A stretch of 64,000 bases of DNA, from contig NC_079881.1 in NCBI RefSeq assembly GCF_029227915.1, positions 8,990,001 through 9,054,000 on the forward strand, written 5' to 3'. This stretch comes from Hydractinia symbiolongicarpus (Eukaryota; Cnidaria; Hydrozoa; Anthoathecata; Hydractiniidae). The notes under the pieces are model-generated. The model saw nothing but the letters and a program-made list of their open reading frames with translations, had not been told where the DNA came from and did not search any database. Shown here one piece after another: positions 1-15,600 of the stretch (the first letter of the stretch is position 1; each line of letters opens with the position of its first letter). Position numbers and translations under genes: made by a program.

Positions 1-300
1 CCACATAAATCTCTGACTTGATATAACTTCTCGGATGTTTTAATAGATTGAAAGTAAAATTCGCGAAATTTAATCTCCTGAAAGTAGTCCTTTGTGAGAA
101 TTTTCCCATTTTTGAGGAAAAACATAAATTTCGCAGCAACTTATTTTCGCGAATTTCGCGAATAGCAAGTTTCCCAATAATTTTAGCAAAAATTGACAAA
201 AACTCGCGAAATTAGCGAGAATTAATTTCCTATAGGAAGAAAATAATTTAACAAATGAGTTAAGCAAATGGATTAATCAAGTAAGACATTAATAACCAAC

Positions 301-3300
301 CTGCTATCACATTTAGCGGATCTTGCCAAACAATTCTCACATGAAATTCTTCGCCATGTACCCACCTATGCACTAAGGTTGGATTATCATTTGGACCAAT
401 CAAGCCAGCGATGTTACGAAATATTCTTTCCTTCTGATCCCACGAGGTGCCAATCTGAGCAAAAAGACAAAATGGGCGATAAGAAATAAGAACAGAGAAA
501 AAACGCGTTTATAAAATGAATGAATGAATTAATGAATAAATGAAAGATTGAATGAATGAATGAACGAACGAGCGAATGGATGGGTGAATAAATAAATGAA
601 TGATTTACCTCGAGTCCTTTCAGTCGATTTTTAGGAGCTGGCATATTAGCGTTAAACAACTTGGACATATTCTTCGGTTTAAAATGTGTTTCTAACGTAA
701 GAAATTCTCTCTTAATTTCATCAGTAGCTACTTTAGCTTCGAATAATGTAAGGACGCCTTCAAGGTGATCCTCCTTCGTGTAATATGTAGCTTCCTTGGC
801 TTTCCATATGGGAGTGTAACGACAGCCACCGAAGATGGAGAGCGCTTTAGAAGCTATCCGTCCGAATGATTGAAAGAACGTCATAAAAATATCAAACTTT
901 TCAATCTTGTCACTTTTATGGTGATAAAAATTTTCCCAGTACTGATGTAAACCCGCGTTGTTTTTAGGTTTTCCATATAGCCAATGGTCGAGTAGGTTGA
1001 TGATCTCGTTGTTGACGATGGGTTCAAATTTCCGAGCGAAATGGTTTATAGTTTGACTCTAAGAAAGCAAGACAACCTTTCAAGATTAAAAATTAATATA
1101 TTTAAGAAAGAAACCTAGGTAAATTGAGGGATAATTTGAGTTCGGAATACCGAATCATAGAAAAATCATAATTACAATAAGTGAACATTTTGCAACTGCA
1201 ATTTTACCCACACTTTTCCAAAGCAATACAGTTCGTAATATATAAAGTAATAATTCGGGTACCTGTAACCTGACCAGGTCTTCGGGTTTGAAGTCATTCG
1301 GTGAGCAACCACACCAATCTACTATATGTTTGTATTGACATCGGCATCCCAGCTTGCGTTTCCAGTTTGTCAAACGTAAGTTACCCTTAGCGTATGTTTC
1401 ACACAAGGCGCTGTTCCTCAACACAGAGTGGAAAAACGACTAAAAAAAGAATTCGAAAAAAATAATAAAATCAAGCTCATTCAACAAAACATAATTAAAA
1501 TGCTATAACCAACCAGATCTAAATAACAAACATGGGCCGAAAACCATTCCCATAATCTGCGGCAAGTTAGATTATATATACTTCATAATTTTGGTTCATT
1601 TATCACCATTTTGTTTAATGTAAAACATGTAAGAGTGGTGCATGAACTTTATAATCATCAGTAATAACTTGTGTATCAAACAATTTAACAATACCAAAGT
1701 GAAATTTTTATTAAACTACAACTATGATAAGAAGTTTGAAAGATTTGTCGGCCCTCATATTTGCAGAATATATTCACTTTGTTTCATAAAATGGTGTGAA
1801 ATATTTATAATCACTGGACCATAGCCAAATAGTGACAACAATAATGGTTGTATAGTGATTACATATTAAGCAACACCATATTTTATTTACCCTACAGTTC
1901 AAGGCAAAATTTTGATTTCAGTTTGAAATTTGCTACCAGGTGTCCAAAGAGTTTCTTTGTATAGTATTTCCGTTATAATTCCGGTTTATTTACCACCATT
2001 TTGTTTAATGTAAAACATGTAAGAGTGGTGCATGAACTATATAATCATCAGTAACAACTTGTGTATCAAACAATTTAACAATATCACACACATTCATTGA
2101 AAGACTCGATCTTGTGTAGATAAAAACCAGTCAACTAATTTCCCAGTTTAAATATTTTATCAGTGTCAGAATTTCTTAGGCGTTCTAAAACTTTTCCAAA
2201 AGTTAGTATAACACAAAACTAGAATGACTATATACTTTACTTCACTAATTACTTCACTTCCCTTGAGAAATACCACAAAATTACTATGATAAGAAGTTTA
2301 AAAGATTTGTCAGTCCTCATATTTGCAGAATATATTCACTTTGTTTCATAAAATGGTGTGAAACGTATATAATCATAGGACCACATCCAAATAGTGACAA
2401 CAATAATGGTTGTATAGCCTCACCATTTTTTTCAAGCGTCCAGTCGCTTAAGGCAAAATTTTTACTTCAGCCTGAAACTATGAGGTTCTTAACGGTTTTT
2501 TGTGTAATAACTAACTTTACAATTTTGGTTTATTTATCACTATTTTATTTAATGCAAAATATGTAACTGTGGTGCATGAACTATACAATCATCGTTTTCA
2601 ACTTTTGTATTAAATATTTTAACAATATACATACACTTATCGAAAGATTCTATATGGAAAGAGTGTATAAACACAATACTTCATAATTTCGGTTCATTTA
2701 TCACCAATTTGTTTAGTTTAAAACATGTAAGAGTGGTGCATGAACTATATAATCATCAGTAACAACTTGTGTATCAAACAATTTAACAATACCACATACA
2801 CTCATTTAAAGACTTTACCTGAAAACAATACTTCATAATTTTGGTTCATATATCACCATTATGTTCAATGTAAAACATGTAAGAGTGGTGCATGAACTTT
2901 ATAATCATCAGTAACAACTTGTGTATCAAATAATTTAACAATACCACATATACTAATCAAAAGATATTACATGGAAAGAAATGCATGAAAACAATACTTC
3001 ATAATTTTGGTTCATTTATCACCATTTTGTTTAGTTTAAAACATGTAAGAGTGGTGCATGAACTTTATAATCATCAGTAACAACTTGTGAATCAAATAAT
3101 TTAACAATATCACATAACTCATCAAACGACTTTACATGAAAAGAAATACATGAAAACAATACTTCATAATTTTGGTTCATTTATCACCATTTTGTTTAAT
3201 GTAAAACATGTAAGAGTGGTGCATGAACTATATAATCATCAGTAATAACTTGTTTATCAAACAATTTAACAATACCACATACACTCATTTAAAGACTTTA

Positions 3301-6300
3301 CATGAAAAGAAATGTATAAAAACAATACTTCATAATTCGGTTCATTTATCACCATTGTATTTAATGTAAAACATGTAAGAGTGGTGCATGAACTTTATAA
3401 TCATCAGTAACAACTTGTGTATCAAACACTTTAACAATACCACACACACTCATTGAAAGACTCGATCTTGTGTAGATAAAAACCAGTCAACTAATTTCCC
3501 AGTTTAAATATTTTATCAGTGTCAGAATTTCTTAGGCGTTCTAAAACTTTTCCAAAAGTTAGTATAACACAAAACTAGAATGACTATATACTTTACTTCA
3601 CTAATTACTTCACTTCCCTTGAGAAATACCACAAAATTACTATGATAAGAAGTTTAAAAGATTTGTCAGTCCTCATATTTGCAGAATATATTCACTTTGT
3701 TTCATAAAATGGTGTGAAACGTATATAATCATAGGACCACATCCAAATAGTGACAACAATAATGGTTGCATAGCCTCACCATTTTTTTCAAGCCTCCAGT
3801 CGCTTAAGGCAAAATTTTTACTTCAGCCTGAAACTATGAGGTTCTTAACGGTTTTTTGTGTAATAACTAACTTTACAATTTTGGTTTATTTATCACTATT
3901 TTATTTAATGCAAAATATGTAACTGTGGTGCATGAACTATACAATCATCGTTTTCAACTTTTGTATTAAATATTTTAACAATATACATACACTTATCGAA
4001 AGATTCTATATGGAAAGAGTGTATAAACACAATACTTCATAATTTCGGTTCATTTATCACCAATTTGTTTAGTTTAAAACATGTAAGAGTGGTGCATGAA
4101 CTATATAATCATCAGTAACAACTTGTGTATCAAACACTTGAACAATATCACATACACTCAATTAAAGACTTTAGATGAAAAGAAATGCATGAAAACAATA
4201 CTTCATAATTTCGGTTCATTTATCACCAATTTGTTTAATGTAAAACATGTAAGAGTGGTGCATGAACTATATAATCATCAGTAACAACTTGTGTATCAAA
4301 CAATTTAACAATACCACATACACTCATTTAAAGACTTTACATGAAAACAATACTTCATAATTTCGGTTCATTTATCACCAATTTGTTTAATGTAAAACAT
4401 GTAAGAGTGGTGCATGAACTATATAATCATCAGTAACAACTTGTGTATCAAACAATTTAACAATACCACATACACTCATTTAAAGACTTTACATGAAAAC
4501 AATACTTCATAATTTTGGTTCATATATCACCATTATGTTCAATGTAAAACATGTAAGAGTGGTGCATGAACTTTATAATCATCAGTAACAACTTGTGTAT
4601 CAAATAATTTAACAATACCACATATACTAATCAAAAGATATTACATGGAAAGAAATGCATGAAAACAATACTTCATAATTTTGGTTCATTTATCACCATT
4701 TTGTTTAGTTTAAAACATGTAAGAGTGGTGCATGAACTTTATAATCATCAGTAACAACTTGTGAATCAAATAATTTAACAATATCACATAACTCATCAAA
4801 CGACTTTACATGAAAAGAAATACATGAAAACAATACTTCATAATTTTGGTTCATTTATCACCATTTTGTTTAATGTAAAACATGTAAGAGTGGTGCATGA
4901 ACTATATAATCATCAGTAATAACTTGTGTATCAAACAATTTAACAAAACCACATACACTCATTTAAAGACTTTACATGAAAAGAAATGTATAAAAACAAT
5001 ACTTCATAATTCGGTTCATTTATCACCATTGTATTTAATGTAAAACATGTAAGAGTGGTGCATGAACTTTATAATCATCAGTAACAACTTGTGTATCAAA
5101 CACTTTAACAATACCACACACACTCATTGAAAGACTCGATCTTGTGTAGATAAAAACCAGTCAACTAATTTCCCAGTTTAAATATTTTATCAGTGTCAGA
5201 ATTTCTTAGGCGTTCTAAAACTTTTCCAAAAGTTAGTATAACACAAAACTAGAATGACTATATACTTTACTTCACTAATTACTTCACTTCCCTTGAGAAA
5301 TACCACAAAATTACTATGATAAGAAGTTTAAAAGATTTGTCAGTCCTCATATTTGCAGAATATATTCACTTTGTTTCATAAAATGGTGTGAAACGTATAT
5401 AATCATAGGACCACATCCAAATAGTGACAACAATAATGGTTGTATAGCCTCACCATTTTTTTCAAGCCTCCAGTCGCTTAAGGCAAAATTTTTATTTCAG
5501 CCTGAAACTATGAGGTTCTTAACGGTTTTTTGTGTAATAACTAACTTTACAATTTTGGTTTATTTATCACTATTTTATTTAATGCAAAATATGTAACTGT
5601 GGTGCATGAACTATACAATCATCGTTTTCAACTTTTGTATTAAATACTTTAACAATATACATACACTTATCGAAAGATTCTATATGGAAAGAGAGTATAT
5701 CAGTAACAATTTGTGAATCAAACAATTTAACAATATCACATACACTTATCAAAACATTTTACATGAAAAGAAATACATGAAAACAATACTTCATAATTTT
5801 GATTCATTTATCACCATTGTGTTTAATGTAAAATATGTAAGAGTGGTGGATGAACTATTTAATCATCAGTAACAACTTGTGTATCAAACAATTTTACAAT
5901 ACCACATACACTCATTATTTAAAGACTTTACATGAAAAGAAATGTATGAAACAATACTTCATAATTTCGGTTCATTTATCACCATTGTGTTTAATGTAAA
6001 ACACATAAGAGTGGTGCATGAACTATATAATCATCAGTAAGAACTTGTGTATCACATACACTTATCAAACAAATTTACATGAAAAGAAATGCATAAAAAC
6101 AATACTTCATAATTTGGTTCTTTTATCACCATTGCGTTAATGTAAAACACATAAGAGTGGTGCATGAACTATATAATCATAAGTGAAAAAGTACTTCAAA
6201 TATTATTACTTTTAAACATTAGGCAGTTTGGAAAGGGTTCCTGAAATTTTTATTAAGCTTCACCTCTCTGGAAAATACCAAAGTAGCTTAAAAAATTTGT

Positions 6301-6617
6301 TGGTCCTCATATTTGCAGAATATATTCACTTTCTTTCATAAAATGGTGTGAAATATTTATAATCACTGGACTACAGCAAATTAATGACCACAATAATAGT
6401 AGTATTATGATTACATTTCATTACAAAAAAATTTATAAGCAACACCATTCTTTTATATCAGCCTCATTTGCTAGAAGTTCCTAAGCATCATACTCAAACT
6501 TCTTTTACTAGACTCTATTTTACAGGCAGCTTTAACTTTCCAAATTTTTAGCCTGACCAGTGTTGCTTAAAAAACGTGTAAAAAGAAACAAGGGTGAAAC
6601 ACTGATATTTTGGATAT

Positions 6618-6651
<34 letters not shown>

Positions 6652-9600
6652 CAAACGTGGTTTCAAAGATTAAATAGACAGAGATAAAAGATGTCCTCTA
6701 CGAAAAGGAAAAACAACTTTTTGGTTTTTTTTTTAACTTGATTGACTTTCAACTTGTTTTTAATTTCATAAGAATTGATATGTGAGGCCAAAGTCTTTCC
6801 CGAATTCAAATTTGATCAATTTTTCTAATTTCCTCAGTGTGAAGGATGTGCTTTTTGCTTCCCAAAAATGGAAGTAACAATTGTATAGACAATGCATTGA
6901 AGACAGGTTGCTATGTTTTTTCTATTTTGCATTCTAGATTATAAAATACTGGCCACATATAAACATGCTGGTAAAATAAAGCTGGCCAAAGACCAAAATA
7001 TTAGGCAACAAAACAAACTTTTCACTTATTAGAAATGTAAGTTTTAATATCAAAAAGTAGCCTTTTAAAGAGTATAAGTAAAAAAAACTATAATAGTAGG
7101 GTTTAATAAAATACATAAATGACAAAAATATTGTTTATCGTAACAAATTCTGTAACTTAACCAACTGGAAAGGACTAATTATATTGCAAAATTTTAATTA
7201 ACAAAATAACTTTCACAAACAAACAACGAATTTAAAATAAGTTTGTATAAGGTCATACAGCCTAAAATACTTAACACACAGTACAAAAGCAAGATTTGTT
7301 CAGATTAGTACTAGCAGAATTTTGATATGCTTCCTTGGTCCTCATATTTGCAGAATATTTTCACATTGTTTCATAAAATGGTGTGAACTATTTATAATCA
7401 CAGGACCGCTACAAAATAGTGACCATGGCAGCAAAAAAGTAGTCATTTTTATAAGGCTATGGATGGCTACGGATAACTATTTCTATTTTTTTGCACCTTA
7501 GAAAAAAATAAACAAAATATTAAATTTAAAGGGAACACAAAGTATTTTTGGACACATTATGGACATGAAAACATCGTACATGCTAAGTCTACAACAGAGT
7601 CTCAGTGTGAAAAAAAGATTTGTTGGTCCTCATATTTGCAGAATATATTCACTTTGTTTCATAAAATAGTGTGGAACATTTATAATCACTGGACCACCAT
7701 GTAAAAGTGGAAAACATAAGGACATTTCCGAATTTATATTTGTGCAGTACCAAAATCCACATTACATTTTCCATAATTTGAGCATTTTATATGTGCTATC
7801 GATGACACACTAGCATCATGCATGTGGTAAGAATAGTTGTATCAACCAAAAGTATGCATAAGACGTTTAATCTAGCTTTGCCACAGATTTCAAAACAAAA
7901 TATTCTAACAGAAAAAGCGCATATGAATACATCCTACATACAACAACACAAACTAATTGATTGGAATAAAAATTTAACAGTGACACAACGTAGTTAAAAG
8001 AGGTTTTTTTCAAGACAGGAATCTTATGTAACTGTAATATATAAAATAGATTCTATAAATAATACTTTTTTATACATTATATTGTTACAAGCCATTTTCT
8101 GTAACAACAAGCAATTTTCTGGAAATTTTGTTTTGTCATAATGATTAGCGCTTAAGATTTTATGGATGTTCGAACAATTAAAAATGCCAAAGAACGCAAA
8201 GCTTGTTTGTTTTTTTATACAAAAGCATTTTACCCAATGCTATTCAAATTCCTTCATTCTTGAATATGGGAAAATTAAATTTAGGCCTTAAAGTAAGAAT
8301 AAATTTCATGATCTACATTAGAATCCATATGAAAAAGTGCCCCCTGTGATTATCTAAGAGTAATTTTATTTATCATATTTTGAAATAAATGTCTTTATCA
8401 GAATAAAATAATGTTTCATCCTTACAGCGCTTAAAATAACGGCCGGTCAACAGTCACTGACCGCCGAATTTTGTTAATTGACCGTCAGGATCACGTTATG
8501 AGCGGTCAGACTGACCGGCGATCGATTCCTTGCTTCGCAAAAAAAATTATTTATCTACTATTAAGAATAGATAATAATCTAAATATCTCGCTTCACATTT
8601 ATTTACCATCAATTCATACACATTTTTTCATATAGACAATGGAGCAGCGTTTTCAATCACGCACCAAAAACACTTTAGTCACTTCAATAATGCGCACCTG
8701 GAATGTCTGTAATGTTTGTATAAAGTAATTATTTACTATACTAAAAATCAAAGAAAAAAATGACTTAAAGTTCTGAATTTGAATGAAAAACAAGCGCTTT
8801 TAAAAATGAATTATTTTTAGAAATTAAATACGTTACATTGCGGAATAACAACTGTTGTTCTTTTCGAATGTTACTGGCTTTTTATGTTTCGAGATGAATT
8901 CATTAGGTTGTATATCGCAGAAGTTGCCGGTGGCATGGTTTGAAAATGCTTGTCACGGGCACAGCTTAGCATGAAGCAAAACTGTACAGAAGATTCAATT
9001 GTTAGAGTCTTCGCAGAACATCTCTTTTCACAAAACCGAGGGCAGGGCTGACTTATTGCCTGCTGTGTCGTGTGGAAGACAGAATTTCTGGACTTCTTTC
9101 TAATACGATATACATTTTTTTTTTCGATTATTACTACTAAACATATTTGATTTCTCTTTCCCCTTTTAAAAAGATTTTTTAAACTTTATTCAACATGTTT
9201 TTCTTTGGTATTACATTACGAGAACATTCGTCCGAAAGCTGTATTAAGGTACAGGACACCCAACCTCTCCCATGTTCTGGTTATATTTAACTTGCAGGGG
9301 TGCTTACTCTTCTCGCAGTATTCTCTGTGACGATGACGATGAAGGTCAGACTGACTTGTGGCATGGTTCCAAATGGTCTTCCGTATTTCGTTCGAGTCTC
9401 AGTGTAATGCACCAGCCGAGCATAGGAGTGTCAGCATTAAGGAAAGGGGCCGACTTTAATGTTCTCTATACCTTACGTTCTTCATAAAAACACCGACCGT
9501 TTTTCATCATGGCACTCATTCAAATTTCACAACAAAATAACGCCAGCAATTTTTTTGCCGACGCAACTGCGGTATCCTCGTGTTTTACGTTGACAGTGCC

Positions 9601-12600
9601 GAATGCAACACTAACATGTGCAACCTAGTTCCCAGGCAGCTTGCTTTTATGAGCGCGAGGGAAGCAAAGTTGACTAATTATCGTTCATTGTGTATTCACT
9701 GACGAAGTACAACAACGTGAAGGTAGATCAATGGAACTTGTATTTCATCAGGGAGGCATAAGAACAATTTAAAACATCAAAGTGTAATAAATATCAAATT
9801 TCGTGATTAAAACCGTTTCGCAAGGAATCACATCTATTTTTGACCGCCGAAAAATTCAATTTGACTGGCCATTTTGGATCTCCGACGGTCAGTATGACCG
9901 GCAGTGATCAAATATTTATTTTAAGCGCTGCGTTATATATAGTTTTTGGAGTTTTAGACATAAATTATCACTTAGAAAAAATAAATATTACGTGTACTCA
10001 ACTTTATTATGAATTTTTTTTTGTGTTATTTCTGTATCAAAATATCTTGAAAAACAACAGTTGCTTCATTTAACATGCTCAACTTGAAAAAGAAACTTCA
10101 AATAATTTTGCGCAACGAAGTGTATTGGAAGTAATGGCAAAACGAAACACAAATAGTCTCAAAGTTTTTCTTTATTTACCTACTTTCGCATGTTATTAAA
10201 TTGTTGAAAATCATTTTTTCTACAATGTTGTTCTACTGGAATTTAACTTGTCTTATTGCTCATACCTCGCGATAAATTATCTCTCTTGGAACACCAAGAA
10301 GTGAGTGCATTCTCACAAGTCCTGGTTGAGCTATGCGCCCCGTCTGACTTCACAAATCAACAAAATATGTACGAACGAATGGTGGCGACTGGTAATGTAA
10401 TCATGGCCTTTTGCAGACGAAATTTGAACTTAATAAAATTTAAATACTTAAAAATTTATGCCATTTGTTATCGTGATATGTAAGAACATATATTTAGAAC
10501 ATATATTAAGTTTTTTTCATTAGTTCTCCTTTAAGTAAGAAAAAATCTAGTAATTTTGAAATACCTCCTTCTCTTATTAAGCATTCCCTAAATCTTACAA
10601 AAAATAGCTCTTAATCATGACCTATAATCACGTTCACAAAACAGCTTACCTCTGCGGGTAAAAGAGCATATCCATACAAATGCTTCAATCCAAGGACTAA
10701 GGTATCAGTACTATATGTAACATATGTGACAAACTTCCTGTTTAGACCAATCCAATCACTCCCTCCATCAAAATCAATTGTATCTGGTAAGGTACGATCA
10801 CCAAGCCGCCACATGTGTTCGTCACATTCATAAAATGTTCTAGCTATGCCTTGTTTCTTGACAAACCTATGAAAGAAATATATGGTTGAAATAGACCAAC
10901 TGTGATCATTAAAGACATGTATATAGTTGTTAAGAACACAATTCTTGGAAATGTTGTCCTAATTTGTGTTTAGTATTTGTTATTCTTTTTTATTTCAATT
11001 ATTATTATTAACATTTTTTGTTTACTTTCTGAGTCCAATGCTTTTTATCAAACAAACCTAAATGATATTGTTTCAAATTTTGGTAAATTCGATCATCACC
11101 TAGTCCCTAAAATTAATGATGGCACTTGGCTCTAATTGTCAAAAAGGAGTGATTGATATAGTCATGAGTAATTCTTCATTTTTTACTATGTTTGCAAAAT
11201 GTCCAAGACCTGAAGTTAGTATATGATAATAGTATATAATATAGGGCAGTAGGGATAACAAAATGATAACTAATAGCCTGACTTATTCTGACAGACAATT
11301 AAACAGGACTTCAGAGTACCAATTATGCTTAGTTATTTGATTCATATTCTTTTCTTCACCTTTCTTAAAAAACTAATCTTAATTTTTTGTATTGAACAAC
11401 AACAAAAATCACAAAAATGAGGGTTTAGAAAATTTGGTAAGGGATCGTCTCAAAATGCTTGTATGTTTTTTCATATAATTAAACAAACGCTACGAAGTAC
11501 TTCGATACGTTAAATGAATGTCACATGAAGTGTTTCGTTTAGAATAAAAAATATAAACAAAGTTTATACAAACTTTTTAATACATGATACGAATTTAAAC
11601 GAAGTTTTTTTATCATAAGAAAAGAAAGGATACAAACTTTGAACAAAGCAAATTGCTATACGATCTTGAAACGAACTTCAAAAGTACCAGAGTAATTATT
11701 TCAATATAATTGTTTCAGTACGAAACCAGAAACAAAAGAAGTAAAATATACAGGGTTGACTTCTTTGAAAAAACTAGCAAAATTGCGTATTCATAGGTTC
11801 AATCTACACAAATATGCTTTCTACGATCCTGTTTTCATGATTTTTAAACAATCTACGGCGAACTTTTTGCTTTCTACGATCCCGTTTTTATGATTTTGAA
11901 ACCATATACGGTGATCTTTTGGTTTTCTATATACAAAATGAATTTTTCAAAACAAAGATTTCATGATTTTACGTTCCACAGCGATCTTATCGCTTTCTAC
12001 AATGCCATGGAAACGATCCCTAAAGACCTTAGATAATAAGTCCAATTAAAATAAAAGTTCGTACAACGAAACAAAGTTTATAATTGTTGAAAAAATTTCA
12101 ATATAAAGTCCATAGATAATAGTCCAATTATAGCTAATAAATGAACTTCGTATAAGCAAATTTTGATATGAACTTCTTTCAAATGATACGAACTACATAC
12201 AAACTTTATTTTAAATGATACAAAGTTGTAATTTTGATGATACGAAAAACTTTGTATTAAAATGATACGAAGTTTCTGATACGAATTATACAAACTATGT
12301 ACGAACATTTTGAGACTATCCCTAACTTAAATAATGAAGGGCAAATTTTTTTTAACAACAGAGCCTAAAATTCACAATCACCTTTAAACTGTTTTTTCCC
12401 TAGATCTTTATAAGTCATTATATTTCAGCCTAACTATACTAGTTACGTTTAGTGTAGTGAATCCCCTTTATATGTATGCCCAAATTTCTATAGAATATAC
12501 CAAGCAATTCTAATAACTGCTGTAGAAAGTTCTTTTGAAGTTTCATGTTTGTAAAAAATGAAAAAATGAAAAGAAACAAAATACCTCTCAACACTTCCAC

Positions 12601-15600
12601 CATGAGGTTTTAAAAAATTTTCTTCACGGTGTGCTCTCAAAAATGAGGATAATTTTTCATTTGTTCTAAACACATAAAAACATTGTTACATATCTAGAAA
12701 GAAATTTTATTATCTTCACTCAAAATATGAGATTTCACAAGAAAAAAACATCTATAATAGATAAAGATAAAAAAATTAGTGTTAAACACTAAATTCTTAA
12801 ATTTGAGGATACTGCACAATTTCCAACATACATTCTTCAAGTAAAGTATAAAGTACTTACTGAACAGGATAATCAGATGCACTCAAGTTAATAAAAAAAT
12901 CCCATTTCCACTGTTTTATTTCTAACACATCTTTCATCATTCGAAGTAACATTTTCAACAAACTCGCACCACCCCATATAGTTGCCATTCTCCATGGAGC
13001 AACTGCACAGTTTTCAAATTGTGCAGCAAACTGTGTAACTTCCTGATACAAGTAGTCAGAACGCTATGATAAAATGTGCAAACAATAAGTGAAGTGAACC
13101 AGTCACATAATATTAGGGGAAGGATATTCTTTTTTTAAATTTAATTTGTTTAGGAAGATTAATCCTGATATCTTAAAAATAATTTTTGCACGATAAACTT
13201 CTATGTTTTAGGCAAAGGTACAAGTATTTATGAAGACAAAACTAAAATGGTAAGGTTCTGGACATCCTGAGCTCTCAGTGTCTGTTTTTTTTTTTTGAAT
13301 CGAGTGTAAAAAGTCAATTATTTTTAAAAAATGTGTGTCTGAAAAAATAATCAAACTCCCTACAGGAGGATGTATTCATTTAAATAAAAAGGAGAAAAAA
13401 AATCTGAATTCAAAAATGCATCTTTGATTTTGTGCAAATTGTCTTAGGCGACTCCAACTTAATTAGTTGTTCTACAGGGGAAGTCGATAGTAGCTTACGG
13501 TCGGTCGGTTAGCGAGATAAAAATAATTTTATTGAGAATGTATATGGTCGGAGCAATAAAAAAATAATAAAAAAACAACGGAGGAGGTTGTTACAACAAC
13601 ATAACGCACGCAGTGTATACTTTTTAGTCGTGAAGGAATAATAATAATAATAATTTGTCTCACTTAATAATATGTAACTAGTTCTCCAGGTCAAAAGATA
13701 AAAATAATTGCATGCTAAAAAACTTGTTTTTAAAAGTTATGCAACAAGAAATTTTCTGGTGTTGATTTGAAAGTTGTACAGAGTATACTTGTATTAATTT
13801 GAAAGTTATACAGCAAGTTATACCTGCACTGTTTCAAAATTTATACAAAGTTATTCTTCTCCTACTTATAATAATAAAAAAAAAAATTTAACGTTTTTGC
13901 ACATTTTTATATGTAGTCTAAATTTAAGTGCAAATTCTTTTTACGGACTATGGTTTAGTTGACAATTTTAAGGTCTTTAGCAGTGATAAATCATTTTTTT
14001 TTAAATTCATAACAGAGGAGGGTGTAACGACAAGCATATTCATTTTGTTTTAATTATTTTTTCTAAATATTATCGACTAAAGTCTTGCTGTATTACAGTT
14101 TAGCTAGTGTAATTTTAAACATATATATAACGCAGGAGGGTGTTACAACAATAATCTGTCTTGTTTTTTACTTGTATTATAACCATTTTAGCGAAAGTAG
14201 CTAATTTTTGTTATGAAACACATAAAAATTTAAACTTCTGTTTAACCAGGTAACTACTTTACAAACAAAGAATCAACTTCCAGAGGCCTTACCAATGGTG
14301 GTCCTAAAGTAACGTTATTGATTCACCTTGTTTAGTATAATTGTAGATTGACATCAAAAATATTTATTTCCTATCATTTATTGATAAGTAACTTTGTGCA
14401 AAAACTCAGAAAGACAAAAATAGCACTATTTGATAGTAAATATATCTATTTTTGAGAAAACACATAATTTTACACAATTTTATTTCACAGTTTAAGAATT
14501 ATAGCCAGTATTCTCATGTTTGTTATCAATATATTTGATATATATCATATTCGAAAATTTTTGGTCCCCTTAAACATCTTTAATGATGTAATTAAGGGTT
14601 AGTTTCCACTGCTAATAAATATAATTGTACACTAGTACAATATCTTTTAGCAGTAGAAACCACCCTATAGAGGAGGAAAGCAGTACCTAAAGAAGAAATC
14701 AATAAATATAAAATATACCTGATTTTTGGTACCAAAAATGAAAGAAAATTATTGTTTACTTACTGAATCAACATGGAAATAAAAATAATGATTTGTATGA
14801 AACAATGCTTTAAACAATCTCTTGACTTGACGAAATGCTCTACCATGTACAACCATGGCATACAATATCCTAATTGGTGGTCCATATCCAGCCTTAGTTT
14901 CTATGCTATGTGACGGTCTGCCTTTACTCCGATCAACAGGGCAAAATCTTGTAATATTTGTCCAGTAAAGAGTGTTTGCTTCTCCCAAACAAGAAGTCTT
15001 ATAAATCTCATCTTTACATTGTTGTGTTTTTGCTCTTTTTAATGCTGACTTTGCATCTTTATGTTTTATGTCACATTTAACAGCTGCTGTATACAATGGT
15101 TTCCTTGTTGCATCCATGTACCTCATCTATAAGTACAAGTTTAAGAAACGTTATTAAGCTTAAGGTTGACGAAGTTATTAGTCTGTTTTGTTTGACTACA
15201 CTAATTTTACAGCCCTGCAACTATTAATTCATGGACAACTTTTTTATGCCATCCTATAATTTCTGTACGTTGAGAGAACTTCTTTATAATGTTTGTTTAT
15301 ACAAAGAAAAACCACTTTAATCCATTTTAATCTGTTACGTAGAATCGTATATTATCCACATATTAAGTTATTTCAGACCCTAAAAATTAACTTTGCTGTT
15401 CTAAGAAAAACAAAGTCAAAGTTGCAATGAATAGGAAGAATAACATGTCTGCATAAGATATTAGTCGAGGTAAATGTTTAATTTAAACCCCAGAGAAAAA
15501 GGAGAATATAACATGCTGACCCTTGAATCACAAATACACACTTGTTTATTCTATGTTGTTAAGGAATTTTAAAACAAATATGTACTTTTCAGCAATGAAC

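Noticed and set aside
1600-6160. GTAAGAGT in every monomer as repeated splice donors
   Set aside because: It lies on the strand opposite to XYLT and no matching acceptors or exons were found.
1560-6200. Regular repeats resembling a CRISPR array
   Set aside because: Units are about 160 bases with no unique spacers, lie inside an animal gene intron, and have no cas genes nearby; this is a satellite.
9272-9487. Open frame of 71 codons in the 1.5 kb transposon
   Set aside because: No transposase motif, and isolated; treated as chance.
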